Assembly: GCA_019752925.1 (NCBI GenBank)
Contig: JAIELP010000009.1
Coordinates: 62,001 to 126,000 of the forward strand
Length of the DNA stretch: 64,000 bases
Direction: 5' to 3'
Source of the DNA: a bacterium
GTDB taxonomy: Bacteria > Bdellovibrionota > Bdellovibrionia > Bdellovibrionales > Bdellovibrionaceae
The notes under the pieces were generated by a model. The model made no database searches. It was not told the DNA's origin and saw only the letters and a list, made by a program, of their open reading frames with translations. Made by a program: the position numbers and the translations under genes. Shown here in pieces: positions 1-9,266 of the stretch (within the stretch, counting starts at the first letter, position 1; each line of letters starts with the position of its first letter).

Positions 1-1857
1 CGCATAAATACCAACCGGAGTTCCCCAGTTAATTAGCGCTAATCTGGGTTTTTCAGAGTAATCGCTCCCAGCTTTTGAGAATACCGAACCGATTTCAAAT
101 AAAGCACCGACTTGGTTACCTGCGCGGATATTATCCAGAGCATTTCTCCATAAACTTAGCGAAATAGTTCTTCTCATCACATTGAGTTCTTCACTTAACG
201 GATTTAAAATTTTAACAGCCTGTGCATCCGTTGCTAAACCTTGAGTTGTTAATTTAACTAAATCGCCAATCCAGTTTTTCTCTAAAGTATCACTCGTGAA
301 CGCATAGTTGAAAGCCTGATTAAAACCATCAGCACGCATCCACTGAGAGATTTTTTGATTCATCATGTACTGAGCGTCGTGATTTGCAGGCTCTGATCTT
401 AAAGCCGGAATAGTTTCTTGAAGATGCTCATAACCGTAAAGGCGCGCGTACTCTTCAACTAAATCCATGTCTTGTTCGATATCGAAACGGAATAATGGCG
501 GCGTCATTAAGTACTCGCCGTTATTAGGGCCTTCAACTTTAATTTGCAGACCTTTCATGTAATTTAAAAACAATTTTTCATCAGCTTGGTAACCTAAACG
601 CTCACTTACTGTTTGAATTGAAATCTTAATCGGCTTTTTAAGCGTTGGATTTGTATGGATGTCGTAAGCCTCACCGCATACTTCACCACCCGCTACTTGC
701 TGGATTAATAAAGCTGCGCGGTCCATAATCTGTGCTGTTTGACTTGGATCCACCCCTCGAGAAAAACGATAAGCTGAATCTGTATCTACACCATGAGTAC
801 GCGATGTCTTACGCACCGACATAGCTTTAAATGAAGCACTCTCTAAGAAAATATTTTTTGTTGCATCTGATACGCCTGAATTCATTCCACCAATTACGCC
901 GGCTAATGCTACAGGTTTCTGAGCATCACAAATTACTAATTCTTCACCGCTTAAAGTGAGTTCTTGCTCTTTAAGCGTTTTGAACTTTTCGTTTTTAGTG
1001 GCATTACGAACAATCACGCTGCCACCAGCTAATGAATCCGCATCGAATGCATGGAGTGGTTGACCCATTTCAAGCATTACATAGTTAGTTACGTCGACTA
1101 CATTGTTAATTGAGTTCTGACCTATAGCCTCTAAACGTTGTTTTAACCATGCTGGGCTTGGGCCGATTTTAACTCCTGAAATATAACGACCACAGTAACG
1201 TGGGCATAATTCAGTGTTGTTCACTTCTAATTTAATTTTTTGTTTAGTAGAAGCTGAAGCAAACTTAGTTAAAGTTTCAGGCTGCTTAACCGGCTTATTA
1301 AGCAAACAACCTAGTTCACGTGCCAAACCAAAGTGACTTAAACAGTCGGCACGGTTCGGAGTTACTTTTAATTCAAATGTAACATCATCATACCCACCGA
1401 ATTCAGCAAAACTCTGACCTACTTTTGCGTCTGCTGGTAAAATAGCAATGCCATCAGAAGTTTCGACTAAGCCTAATTCTTTATGGGAACATAACATCCC
1501 GTTACTTTCCACATCGCGGATTTTAGATTTTTTAATAGCAAAGTTACCTGGCAAAACTGCACCGGCTAAAGCTGCAATAACTTTATCGCCGGCTTTATGA
1601 TTCTGTGCTCCGCACACAATTTGTAAAACCTGACCGGGAGCCACTTCAACCTGACATAGCGAAAGTTTATCCGCATTAGGATGTTTATCTTTAGTTACGA
1701 TGTGGCCTACCACAACGTGAGCGTAATCTTTTGCGCGGTTTTGAATTTCTTCAACCTCAAGACCGGCCTTAGTTAAAATATCCGCTAATTCTTGCGGATT
1801 ATTTAAATACTGTCTTACATCAACAAAATCATTTAACCATTTAAGAGAAATTTTCAT
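1..1857 (-). CDS. pheT: Phenylalanine--tRNA ligase beta subunit, 3' end cut off
   Basis: Beta subunit of the (alpha-beta)2 phenylalanyl-tRNA synthetase, which charges tRNA-Phe in the cytoplasm. Translating the complement from the ATG at 1857 gives MKISLKWLNDFVD, then 619 open codons to the window edge. A tRNA-binding OB-fold domain lies at about residues 40-150, with HPNADKLSLCQV. The B3/B4 editing region follows (SINNVVDVTNYVMLEMGQPL, about 250-270), and then the B5 region and the start of the synthetase-like domain. Family members are about 800 residues long, so roughly the last 180, including the anticodon-binding FDX-ACB domain, lie outside the window. It follows pheS by 12 bases and is surely cotranscribed with it. 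No defect is visible in the part present. Confidence 0.95.
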   Translation of the reverse strand, partial: MKISLKWLNDFVDVRQYLNNPQELADILTKAGLEVEEIQNRAKDYAHVVVGHIVTKDKHPNADKLSLCQVEVAPGQVLQIVCGAQNHKAGDKVIAALAGAVLPGNFAIKKSKIRDVESNGMLCSHKELGLVETSDGIAILPADAKVGQSFAEFGGYDDVTFELKVTPNRADCLSHFGLARELGCLLNKPVKQPETLTKFASASTKQKIKLEVNNTELCPRYCGRYISGVKIGPSPAWLKQRLEAIGQNSINNVVDVTNYVMLEMGQPLHAFDADSLAGGSVIVRNATKNEKFKTLKEQELTLSGEELVICDAQKPVALAGVIGGMNSGVSDATKNIFLESASFKAMSVRKTSRTHGVDTDSAYRFSRGVDPSQTAQIMDRAALLIQQVAGGEVCGEAYDIHTNPTLKKPIKISIQTVSERLGYQADEKLFLNYMKGLQIKVEGPNNGEYLMTPPLFRFDIEQDMDLVEEYARLYGYEHLQETIPALRSEPANHDAQYMMNQKISQWMRADGFNQAFNYAFTSDTLEKNWIGDLVKLTTQGLATDAQAVKILNPLSEELNVMRRTISLSLWRNALDNIRAGNQVGALFEIGSVFSKAGSDYSEKPRLALINWGTPVGIYA

Positions 1858-1869
1858 ATTATACCTATA

Positions 1870-2889
1870 TTAAAACTGTTTTAAAAATCTGGTGTCGTTG
1901 GCTGGAAATAATCGAATATCATCTACACCGTACTTGATAATCGCCATACGCTCCACACCAAAGCCGAAAGCAAAGCCCTGCCATTTGGGGTATTCAACTT
2001 TAGCATGTTCAAAAACTTTTGGATTAATCAAGCCACAACCGCCGATTTCAATCCAACCGGTTTGTTTACACATAGAACAGCCCTTGCTTTTACAAATTGG
2101 ACATGAACAGTCCACCTCAGCTGAAGGCTCTGTAAATGGAAAGAAACTAGGACGGAAGCGGGTTTTTAATCCCGGACCGAAAAACTCTTTTACAAAGAAT
2201 GAAATTGTGCCTTTTAAATCCGACATCGAGACTTTTTCATCTACGCACATTCCTTCAATCTGATGGAAGTTAGGCAAATGCGAAACGTCGCTATCTACAC
2301 GGAAAACTGAACCTGTACCTATAATTCTTAAAGGCGGCTTTTCATTTTCCAATGAATGGATCTGAATTGGAGATGTATGCGTTCTTAAAACGTGAGTTTC
2401 ATCTACGAAGAAAGTATCCTGCATATCACGCGCCGGATGATTAGGTGGAATATTCAAAGCTTCAAAATTATAATAATCTTTTTCAATGAGAGGTCCGGTT
2501 CTTAAGCTGTAACCCAAGCGCGCCATGATCCCAAAAATTTCATTCGTTACTCTATGAATAGGATGCTCTTTACCCTGCTCTTGGGCTGCTGTTGTAAAAC
2601 TTAAATCTAATTTCTGAGTTAACATCAAAGAATCGATCTCTTTATTTTTAAGTGTAGCTTCAGCTTGCTCGTAAGCCGCTTCTAATTCCACTTTCACTTC
2701 GTTAACCAACTTACCGAAAAGAGGTTTTTCTTCTTTTGGCAAAGTGGCCATTAATTTCATGGCTTCAGTTAAGGCTCCGCTTTTTCCGAGGAATTGAACT
2801 TTAAAATTATAGAGTTCTTGCGAAGTTTGAGCGCCACTAAAGGCCTTTAATGCGTTATCTTTGATTTGAGTCAGTTGTGTATTCGACAT
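1870..2889 (-). CDS. pheS: Phenylalanine--tRNA ligase alpha subunit
   Basis: Catalytic alpha subunit of phenylalanyl-tRNA synthetase (class II). An N-terminal coiled-coil region (about 1-90) precedes the catalytic core. Motif 2 lies around 190-215 ([18 protein letters not shown]) and motif 3 near 310 ([13 protein letters not shown]). I chose the ATG at 2889 over the in-frame GTG two codons upstream because PheS proteins usually start close to this point; neither has a strong ribosome-binding site. Five cysteines at about 261-274 ([14 protein letters not shown]) sit between the EPSAEVD and GWIEIGGCG segments. Some other bacterial PheS proteins carry a similar Cys insert that may bind zinc. Normal length of about 340 residues. 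First gene of a pheS-pheT operon, divergent from the gene at 2967. Confidence 0.96.
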   Translation of the reverse strand: MSNTQLTQIKDNALKAFSGAQTSQELYNFKVQFLGKSGALTEAMKLMATLPKEEKPLFGKLVNEVKVELEAAYEQAEATLKNKEIDSLMLTQKLDLSFTTAAQEQGKEHPIHRVTNEIFGIMARLGYSLRTGPLIEKDYYNFEALNIPPNHPARDMQDTFFVDETHVLRTHTSPIQIHSLENEKPPLRIIGTGSVFRVDSDVSHLPNFHQIEGMCVDEKVSMSDLKGTISFFVKEFFGPGLKTRFRPSFFPFTEPSAEVDCSCPICKSKGCSMCKQTGWIEIGGCGLINPKVFEHAKVEYPKWQGFAFGFGVERMAIIKYGVDDIRLFPANDTRFLKQF

Positions 2890-2966
2890 AGTCACTTATT
2901 ATCTGTAATATTTTTAGTCTTTTCAAGGGTTTAGCAATGTGATAGCTTGCATTCAAAAGGTATATC

Positions 2967-3767
2967 GTGGCGCACAAAAATAAGCAAAATCACTCTCCTT
3001 ACAAAGCTCGTAAAGAAAAGGCTGGAATTAGCCTTAAAGGTCAGGATTTTGCGGGCAAACGCGATTTTAAACCCGAAAGAATCTTTGAAGTCGAAGAAGC
3101 CAACGACAGATTTGCAGATATTTTCCGCAACCACGACTTTAGCTGCAGTCACGAAGAACGCAAAAAACTGGCTCAGTTTTATCACTTACTGATGAAAAAT
3201 CAGGAACACCAGAACTTTACCCGCCTGTTAAAGCTTAAAGATGTGGCCATTAAGCATTTTATCGACTGCATGATCATTACCGAATTAGTGGATATTAAAT
3301 TTCCATTGATTGATGTGGGAACTGGTCCGGGCTTTCCAGGCATTCCGTTAAAGATCCGCTACCCAAAAGAAAAAATTCTTTTGGGCGAAGGCGTGCAAAA
3401 ACGCGTAGAGTTTTTAAAAACTGTACGCGAAGAACTTCAACTTGAAAATTTGGATATCATTGGCCGCAATATCAATGAATACTTTGTGTATCCGGTTCAA
3501 TCCGTTATTACACGTGCTGTTGAAGATATTCCAAATACGCTCCGTAATGTCATGAGCTGTGTACAAGAAGGCGGTTGTGTTTACTTTATGAAGGGCCCCA
3601 GCGTAGATCCTGAAATTAAAATGGCCGAAGATCTTAAAGAATTTTACAAACTCGAAAAAGATATCGCCTATGACTTAAAGCACACTGAAAATCACCGTCG
3701 TTTAGTCGTGTACCGTAAAATTAAAAATGCACCGTTACCGGAAGACCCGGATGAAGAGGTTGAATAA
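2967..3767 (+). CDS. RsmG/GidB-like class I SAM-dependent methyltransferase
   Basis: Probably an rRNA methyltransferase related to RsmG, which methylates a guanine N7 in the 530 loop of 16S rRNA. Residues 71-100 match the RsmG helix before the fold (FYHLLMKNQEHQNFTRLL...KHFIDCM). Residues 115-127 are the SAM-binding motif I (IDVGTGPGFPGIP), followed by GVQKRVEFLK and ITRAV near 181, all RsmG hallmarks. The first 40 residues are a basic extension (MAHKNKQNHSPYKARKEK) that ordinary RsmG lacks, and the C-terminus is acidic. The start is GTG with AAAGG six bases upstream. The stop shares one base with the next gene's ATG, so translation is probably coupled. The usual gidA neighbour is absent, so this may be a paralogue rather than the housekeeping RsmG. 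Confidence 0.8.
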   Translation: MAHKNKQNHSPYKARKEKAGISLKGQDFAGKRDFKPERIFEVEEANDRFADIFRNHDFSCSHEERKKLAQFYHLLMKNQEHQNFTRLLKLKDVAIKHFIDCMIITELVDIKFPLIDVGTGPGFPGIPLKIRYPKEKILLGEGVQKRVEFLKTVREELQLENLDIIGRNINEYFVYPVQSVITRAVEDIPNTLRNVMSCVQEGGCVYFMKGPSVDPEIKMAEDLKEFYKLEKDIAYDLKHTENHRRLVVYRKIKNAPLPEDPDEEVE

Positions 3768-4531
3768 TGGCTATCACAGGACCTGCAACCCAGATTACAT
3801 CTTCAACCAATGCCCAGTTTAAAATTTGGAAATCTTTAACCACTTCAAAAGGCATTAAAGAAAATAATTTATTTTTCTTAATGGGCGAAAAACTGGTTAA
3901 TGAGTTTTTAGAAAATCCTGTTGAAGGATTTAAAGCCGAATACATCATTCACGATGCTAAAATCCCACAAAAAACCTCTATTCGTAAGACTTTTTTGTCA
4001 AAAGATCTTTTTAAAGAACTAGATGTGCTCGGTACAAAAACTCCAATGCTGATTTTGTCTTTTAAAGATTTTGAAGCTCAAAATTTTAAAAATTCGCCGC
4101 AAGGTTTAGAGTTGATCTGCCCACTTGGAGATCCACGTAACTTAGGAGCTTTAGCACGTACGGCTCTGGGTTTCGGCGTACAAGAAATGATTCTAACTAA
4201 GGAATCAACTCACCCTTTCTTACCTCATGCCATCAAAGCCTCTGCGGGCGCAGCACTTAAGATGAAGTTTTCTAAATCGACTTTAGCTATTAACGAAATT
4301 CCATTAAGTTCTGCCGATTATGCATTAGCTTTACACGGTGAAAATTTAATTAAAACTAAATGGCCTAAAGACTTGCGCTTATGGGTTGGCGAAGAAGGAC
4401 CGGGGCTTAATTTGGACCATGCTCAGAAAAAATTAATGAAATTTATTAACATTCCTACAAATGATGTCGAATCCTTAAATGCAATGGTTTCAACAAGTCT
4501 TGCTATATGGGAATGGAAAAAACAAAACTAG
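3767..4531 (+). CDS. TrmH/SpoU-family RNA 2'-O-methyltransferase
   Basis: SPOUT-fold methyltransferase predicted to methylate a ribose 2'-OH in rRNA or tRNA. All three SpoU motifs are present: DPRNLGALART (122-132), WVGEEGPGL (206-214) and IPTNDVESLNAMVSTSLAIW (229-248). The final Asn and Ser residues are those expected in the trefoil-knot SAM site. The N-terminal 100 residues resemble the substrate-binding domain of RlmB/TsnR-like members but are divergent, so the target cannot be named. The ATG overlaps the TAA of the upstream methyltransferase (TAATG), and the two probably form one RNA-modification unit. The stop codon interlocks with that of the convergent glycosyltransferase gene (CTAG, 4528-4531). 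Confidence 0.88.
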   Translation: MAITGPATQITSSTNAQFKIWKSLTTSKGIKENNLFFLMGEKLVNEFLENPVEGFKAEYIIHDAKIPQKTSIRKTFLSKDLFKELDVLGTKTPMLILSFKDFEAQNFKNSPQGLELICPLGDPRNLGALARTALGFGVQEMILTKESTHPFLPHAIKASAGAALKMKFSKSTLAINEIPLSSADYALALHGENLIKTKWPKDLRLWVGEEGPGLNLDHAQKKLMKFINIPTNDVESLNAMVSTSLAIWEWKKQN

Positions 4532-5220
4532 CTTCGAATCAGCCAAACTTTATAGAAGGCCTCAAGAACGATTTTTAACGACATTTTACTTTGCCCGACA
4601 CGGCGGTCTTCAAACACAATAGGAACTTCCTGAACTTTGTAACCGCGCTTCTGGGCTTTATACTTAAGTTCAATCTGAAAACTATAACCATTAGATTTAA
4701 TTGAATCTAAACCAATGTCTTTAAGCACCTGAACATGCCAGCCATTAAAGCCGCCGGTCCAATCCTGCACTGGATAGCCTAAAATCAGGCGCGAATAAAT
4801 ACCACCACCACGTGAAATCATTTTGCGGATCAATCCCCAATTTACAGTTTCGCCACCGGGAACATAACGAGAACCTATAACTACTTTTTCAGTATTGAGC
4901 GCTTTTAATATTTTAACTAAATCTTCCGGACGATGCGAAAAGTCTGCGTCCATCTCAATAACCGCATCATATGCTTTCTCAATTCCCCACTTAAATCCGG
5001 CTATGTAGGCCTGACCTAAACCGTTTTTTTGCTGACGCAACAATAAATTCACTCTCGGGTTTTTCTGAGAAAACTCTTTAACAAAATCAGAGGTTTTATC
5101 TGGTGAATTATCATCTACAACTAAAACATCAAACAACTCATCCAACCCCATTAAAATAGGTAACAGCGACTTCATATTGTCGATTTCATTATAGGTTGGA
5201 ATTATAACCAGTTTTTTCAT
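4528..5220 (-). CDS. Family 2 glycosyltransferase, polyprenyl-phosphate mannose synthase (DPM1)-like
   Basis: Predicted to transfer a sugar from a nucleotide donor to a polyprenyl phosphate. The N-terminus has the GT2 pattern IIPTYNEIDN (6-15), VVDDNSPDKT (34-43) and the metal-binding DAD (91-93) in EMDADFSHRPEDL. QDWTGGFNGW and the basic FEDRRVGQSKM near the C-terminus are typical of the dolichol-phosphate mannosyltransferase group. At 230 residues it is the short soluble form without C-terminal membrane helices. It is the last gene of the mevalonate operon, starting 18 bases after the mevalonate kinase stop. This fits, because the operon supplies the polyprenol acceptor. The donor sugar is unknown, and a glucosyl- or aminosugar-transferase is possible. 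Confidence 0.88.
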   Translation of the reverse strand: MKKLVIIPTYNEIDNMKSLLPILMGLDELFDVLVVDDNSPDKTSDFVKEFSQKNPRVNLLLRQQKNGLGQAYIAGFKWGIEKAYDAVIEMDADFSHRPEDLVKILKALNTEKVVIGSRYVPGGETVNWGLIRKMISRGGGIYSRLILGYPVQDWTGGFNGWHVQVLKDIGLDSIKSNGYSFQIELKYKAQKRGYKVQEVPIVFEDRRVGQSKMSLKIVLEAFYKVWLIRS

Positions 5221-5238
5221 ACTTAATTTATCGCATTT

Positions 5239-6135
5239 TTATTGAAAGCAGGCAATCATTTCAAAGCCAATGTCCTGAGGAGGCTGGGTTTCCCACAAAC
5301 TCAACACATAGCCACCACCACCAGAGCCCGTTAATTTAACAGCCAATGCTCCGGCATCGATTAATTTTTTCTGATGGAGTTTGACGGTGTCGGTTACAAG
5401 ACCCCATTGTTCAAAACAATTATTCGATTTTTTAATAGCCTTAATCCAGTCAATAAGTGAAATCGGCGAAATCAATAATTCTTTGAACTGCTTTACAGAT
5501 TCATCCATTTGTAAATCAATGGATTTGGCTTTTTCAACTTCCGTAATAAAAAGATTTTTAACCTGCTCAACGCAATCTTTGGTAACTCCACGCTGACCAG
5601 AATACGATAAATACAGTTTAGGAACTGACGTAACTTTTAAATCTGTAAACCCATTATTGCGTGTAAAAACCAAAGCTTTTTTTGCCAGCGTAACAGCAAC
5701 ATCCACACCACTGCTCTCTCCGTGAAAAAGATTTTCCAGATCGCGCGCAAAGGTAAATTTATTAGTTTCAGAAACATAACCTAAAAAGCTCAGCCACTCC
5801 GTTAAGGCTACGCACAAAGTAGCTGAAGCGCCCATGCCGCCGCCCAATGCTATATGCGACTGAATCTGAACCTGTCCGGTCATCTGATTACGTTTTAAAT
5901 TTAAAACTTTAAGTGCTTTTTCAATAACCGACCAAATAATCAGTTCGAGCTCTTGTTTTTTTTCACCTTCAATCAGCAACTCAAGTTGTGATTCATTTTT
6001 TAAATAACTCAGTTTCAAAAATTTTGAATGTAGCGGAAAAACCAAAGCTTCACTACCGCGCAAGACCGCGTGCTCACCGGCTAAAATCCACTTACCCGGA
6101 ACTATAACTTCAAATGTGCTATCAGATTTTTGCAA
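5239..6135 (-). CDS. mvk: Mevalonate kinase (GHMP family)
   Basis: Phosphorylates mevalonate with ATP, the first committed kinase step of the mevalonate route. GHMP motifs are in the expected order: PGKWILAGEHAVLRG (13-27), the phosphate loop GGGMGASAT (98-106), HGESSGVDVAV (138-148) with D145 as likely catalytic base, and the C-terminal KLTGSGGGGYVLSL. GEHAV and SGVD favour mevalonate kinase over the phosphomevalonate kinase encoded at 7101. At 298 residues it is normal for compact bacterial forms. The start is TTG, inside the end of the decarboxylase gene (14-base overlap), with GAGG seven bases upstream. The assignment among the GHMP kinases rests on motifs and context only. Confidence 0.85.
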   Translation of the reverse strand: MQKSDSTFEVIVPGKWILAGEHAVLRGSEALVFPLHSKFLKLSYLKNESQLELLIEGEKKQELELIIWSVIEKALKVLNLKRNQMTGQVQIQSHIALGGGMGASATLCVALTEWLSFLGYVSETNKFTFARDLENLFHGESSGVDVAVTLAKKALVFTRNNGFTDLKVTSVPKLYLSYSGQRGVTKDCVEQVKNLFITEVEKAKSIDLQMDESVKQFKELLISPISLIDWIKAIKKSNNCFEQWGLVTDTVKLHQKKLIDAGALAVKLTGSGGGGYVLSLWETQPPQDIGFEMIACFQ

Positions 6136-7099
6136 GATAGCCCTCGTCAGTCCAAATAGGCATCTGCGATCTAAATTCGCCGATCACTGAAAAATAATCT
6201 GTTTTTTGATCCGGTCTATACAGCAAATGAATGTTGCTTCCGGCATCCATTGTGATTAATGGTCCGTCACCTTTTTGCATCCAATTATTATGTAACGCAC
6301 TCAATGCTTGAAGTGTATTAGCATTCATGTACATAAAGGCTGGTACCGAAGTATGAAAAAGTGCATGCATATCCCAGAATTCGTTCCAGCAAATCTCAAA
6401 AGACTCTTTCCAGTTTTCTGCACGCATAGCTGTAATTAGCTTTTGCAAGCGGGCTTCTGCACGCTCTACGCGACCTTTAAATAAATCAGAAGTTAACACC
6501 CTTACATGAGCTTCGCTCGAAGATACTTGCTTAATACTTTCATCACAGAGCAACACCTGATGTTTTAAATTAGTATAAGGAATTTGAATAGCTTCCGCTC
6601 CATCAGCGTGCCACAGCGACCAAGGAGAAAAAAACGAGCGGCACGACGAGCCTGAACCTTTTTGCGAAAGCTTAGCCAACTCTTTAGGTCTGTATGCCAT
6701 ACGACCCTCAGTGTTTTTAATAAGCCAATCATGAGCTGCCATGGTTAAGGCGGCAAAACTAGAAGCCGAGCTAGCTAGTCCGCAATCTGACGGAAAATTA
6801 TTGGCAGATTGGATTTCAAAATTTTCATTAATTTTAAATTCTTTTTTTAAGTAAGCAAAATGCTTTAAAAATTTTGCTTTACCTTTTTCACTTAATTCTA
6901 TCGGACGGAGGTCTGCGCGCTGATAGGCCGTCCAAGTGTCCTGCTGCAGCTCGGAGTTAGCTTTAACACGTACATAGGTTCTCAATTTTTCTAGAGATAA
7001 TGAAAAAGAAGAATTAGTAGGCTTATTCAGATTTGCATCTGTTTTTCCCATGTATTTAATTAAAGCAATATTTGAAGGAGCCGAAGCTTCAACCCACAT
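6122..7099 (-). CDS. mvaD: Diphosphomevalonate decarboxylase
   Basis: ATP-dependent decarboxylation of mevalonate 5-diphosphate to isopentenyl diphosphate. The N-terminal WVEASAPSNIALIKYMGK (2-19) is the family signature. The phosphate loop is SDCGLASSASSFAAL (about 104-118). The catalytic Asp lies in ITMDAGSNIHLLY at about residue 285. The start is the ATG at 7099, preceded by GGAG. An upstream in-frame start at 7138 would run back through the end of the previous gene and add 13 residues with no family resemblance. One base separates this ATG from the phosphomevalonate kinase stop. Length 325, normal. Together with the flanking kinases it completes the HMG-CoA-to-IPP branch. Confidence 0.93.
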   Translation of the reverse strand: MWVEASAPSNIALIKYMGKTDANLNKPTNSSFSLSLEKLRTYVRVKANSELQQDTWTAYQRADLRPIELSEKGKAKFLKHFAYLKKEFKINENFEIQSANNFPSDCGLASSASSFAALTMAAHDWLIKNTEGRMAYRPKELAKLSQKGSGSSCRSFFSPWSLWHADGAEAIQIPYTNLKHQVLLCDESIKQVSSSEAHVRVLTSDLFKGRVERAEARLQKLITAMRAENWKESFEICWNEFWDMHALFHTSVPAFMYMNANTLQALSALHNNWMQKGDGPLITMDAGSNIHLLYRPDQKTDYFSVIGEFRSQMPIWTDEGYLAKI

Positions 7100-7100
7100 T

Positions 7101-7964
7101 TTATCTCCAATGTTGTTCCAGTTGCGAAAGCACACCATCCGTTAAATCCGATGAATGGGCCTGTATATTAAATTTATTATCAATTAAGTATTCCTGAACT
7201 GAGTTTTTTTGTGATTTAGCAAAGAACACAATAATTACGTCAGCTCCGAGAGCGCCGCAAGGTTTCGCAAGCTTAATCTGACTGCAATCTTCTAAGCGCG
7301 CTATTATGTCGAGCGTATTAGTATGCGTAAGTCCATGTTTTTTTAAAAGCTCACACCATTCTTTCATTAACGCCAAAAACTCAAACTCCTTGTTTTCGGC
7401 ATAAACTCTGGTGATCTTATCTGAAAGTTTCGGAAGTTCTTTTAAAGATTCTAAATCAAGATTTTTAATATGTTCATGAGTTGCTACTTTTAAACCGGTT
7501 GATAAAATATAAAAATCCAGATTTTCAAAATGCCAGCCGAAGTTCTGGTAAAATTGAATGGCTGGATCAGCCAAACAGATATTACCGAAGTATTGAAATG
7601 CCAGATCAATACCGCTGGGCTTTGTTTTTTGAGTATGCAAATCGCGGTATTCTTTTAAAATATCACTGAAATGTTTTTTTTCTTTCAATAAATCCGGAAT
7701 GATGGCCGCAAAATATTCTGAGGTTGATTTGCCGAAACCTCCGGTTACACCTTTAGATGCATACGGATCATGAATTGAGGCCGATAAACTTTTTGAATGT
7801 TTTTTTAAATACAGGCCGGCCGGACTCTCGGAATGAAAATCCGCAGGCAATGTTGAGTACTCAATTTTAAAACAGGGTTTGGTCGCAAGCCCTAGCGCAG
7901 AGCCGCCAAGCAACACCGAATACTCACCTACTAAAAAGGTTTTACCCGGAACTGCGAAATTCAT
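7101..7964 (-). CDS. Phosphomevalonate kinase (GHMP family)
   Basis: Predicted to convert 5-phosphomevalonate to 5-diphosphomevalonate. It has the GHMP start PGKTFLVGEYSVLLGGSA (6-23), where GEY is typical of phosphomevalonate kinases. A phosphate loop GGFGKST (75-81) and KPSGIDLAF with D120 follow. The C-terminal loop KPCGALGADVIIVFF stands where the third GHMP glycine motif is expected. At 287 residues it is shorter than the roughly 330-370 of well-studied enzymes, and the region between residues 40 and 75 is compressed. The ATG abuts the TAA of the HMG-CoA reductase gene with no spacer and no clear ribosome-binding site, which suggests translational coupling. Assignment is by family motif and its place between pathway genes. 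Confidence 0.83.
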   Translation of the reverse strand: MNFAVPGKTFLVGEYSVLLGGSALGLATKPCFKIEYSTLPADFHSESPAGLYLKKHSKSLSASIHDPYASKGVTGGFGKSTSEYFAAIIPDLLKEKKHFSDILKEYRDLHTQKTKPSGIDLAFQYFGNICLADPAIQFYQNFGWHFENLDFYILSTGLKVATHEHIKNLDLESLKELPKLSDKITRVYAENKEFEFLALMKEWCELLKKHGLTHTNTLDIIARLEDCSQIKLAKPCGALGADVIIVFFAKSQKNSVQEYLIDNKFNIQAHSSDLTDGVLSQLEQHWR

Positions 7965-9266
7965 TTAGTGGTTAGCTTGTTTTCTTAAGTCTTTTAAAAC
8001 TTCGATAGCATTTGATAAAGAAATGCGCTTTCTTAAAGCCAGAATTTCTTCTAGCTTTTTTACGACAAAAGGCATTTCAATTTCAGTTGCACCGGCACCT
8101 AAAGACAAGTTTTTAATATGCAATTTCATGTGGCCTTCGATAATTCCTACAGTCGTTAAGGCTCTTAAAGCTCCTAAATTCTGTACCAATCCTACTGCCG
8201 CCATAATGCATGATAATTCATTGGCTGAAGTTACGCCCAACATCTTCATCGAAATTTTAGCTGAAGGATGCAGAGTTGTTACTCCACCAACTGTACCTAC
8301 GATAACGGGAGCTTCAAATACACCTACTAATTTATTATCAACTTTTCTCCAGCGTGTAATTGAACGATACTGCCCGTCACGTGAAGCATAAGCATGAATA
8401 CCCGCCTCAACTGCGCGCCAGTCATTACCTGTGGCAATTAAAATAGGATCAATACCATTTAAAACACCTTTATTATTTGTGGCTGCACGGTAAGGATCCA
8501 GCTCGGCAAATCTTGAGGCTTCTTCAATTTTTTGAGCTAACTCTGAATCAATATTATCCATTGTTACTGTTGCGCGTGTAATTTTACTATCTACTAAATT
8601 AGACAAAATACACATTGTTACTTTTTCTGAAGTAAACTGTTCAAGTGGTTCTTTTAAAAACTCACAGACCTGATTAATTACATTGGCACCCATGGCATCG
8701 CAAGGATTCATATAAATATGAACAATGGCCATATCAAATCCATCGCCGCGATCGAGCTTACGCACTTTAAGATCGCTTACACCACCGCCACGATTAACTA
8801 AACCAAAAGCCACCTCACGGTTAGCTGATTCTATTAAATAATTTTTTTGCTGAAGAATTTGTTTTTCAAATCGATCAAAATTCTGAACTTTAGCAAACTG
8901 AATTTGGCCAATGATATCTGTGCCGATAACTTCAGTTGTGATAGATCCGTTTTCACGAACCCATTTTGCGGTTTTACTTGCGGCCGCGATAATAGAGGTT
9001 TCTTCTACAGCCATCGGAATAACATAATCTTTACCGTTAATATTAAAATTAGTCGCAACCCCCATAGGAAGTTGAAAATAACCAATTACGTTTTCAACAA
9101 ATTTTTCAGCTAAGCCGATGTCTTGCAAACCACCATTTTTTAAATAACTCATATCCTGCTCAGAAAGCACATTCACTTCATTTAAAAGCTTGAGCCTTTC
9201 GCTGTATGTGAACTTAGAGAAACCTTTGAATATATCGGCCAATTTGGTTTTAATTATTTGTGCCAT
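7965..9266 (-). CDS. mvaA: Hydroxymethylglutaryl-CoA reductase, class II-like
   Basis: Reduces HMG-CoA to mevalonate, the rate-setting step of this pathway. With the ATG at 9266 (AAAGG nine bases upstream) the protein is 433 residues. All four catalytic residues of the class II enzymes align: Glu in PMAVEETSIIAAAS (E88/E89), Lys in AATNNKGVLNGID (K266), Asp in ATGNDWRAVEAG (D282) and His in GIIEGHMKLH (H379). There is no N-terminal membrane anchor, as in bacterial forms. Class II enzymes serve either biosynthesis or mevalonate catabolism; the four pathway neighbours argue for biosynthesis. The start overlaps the end of the isomerase gene by 17 bases. Cofactor preference (NADH or NADPH) cannot be read reliably. 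Confidence 0.94.
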   Translation of the reverse strand: MAQIIKTKLADIFKGFSKFTYSERLKLLNEVNVLSEQDMSYLKNGGLQDIGLAEKFVENVIGYFQLPMGVATNFNINGKDYVIPMAVEETSIIAAASKTAKWVRENGSITTEVIGTDIIGQIQFAKVQNFDRFEKQILQQKNYLIESANREVAFGLVNRGGGVSDLKVRKLDRGDGFDMAIVHIYMNPCDAMGANVINQVCEFLKEPLEQFTSEKVTMCILSNLVDSKITRATVTMDNIDSELAQKIEEASRFAELDPYRAATNNKGVLNGIDPILIATGNDWRAVEAGIHAYASRDGQYRSITRWRKVDNKLVGVFEAPVIVGTVGGVTTLHPSAKISMKMLGVTSANELSCIMAAVGLVQNLGALRALTTVGIIEGHMKLHIKNLSLGAGATEIEMPFVVKKLEEILALRKRISLSNAIEVLKDLRKQANH

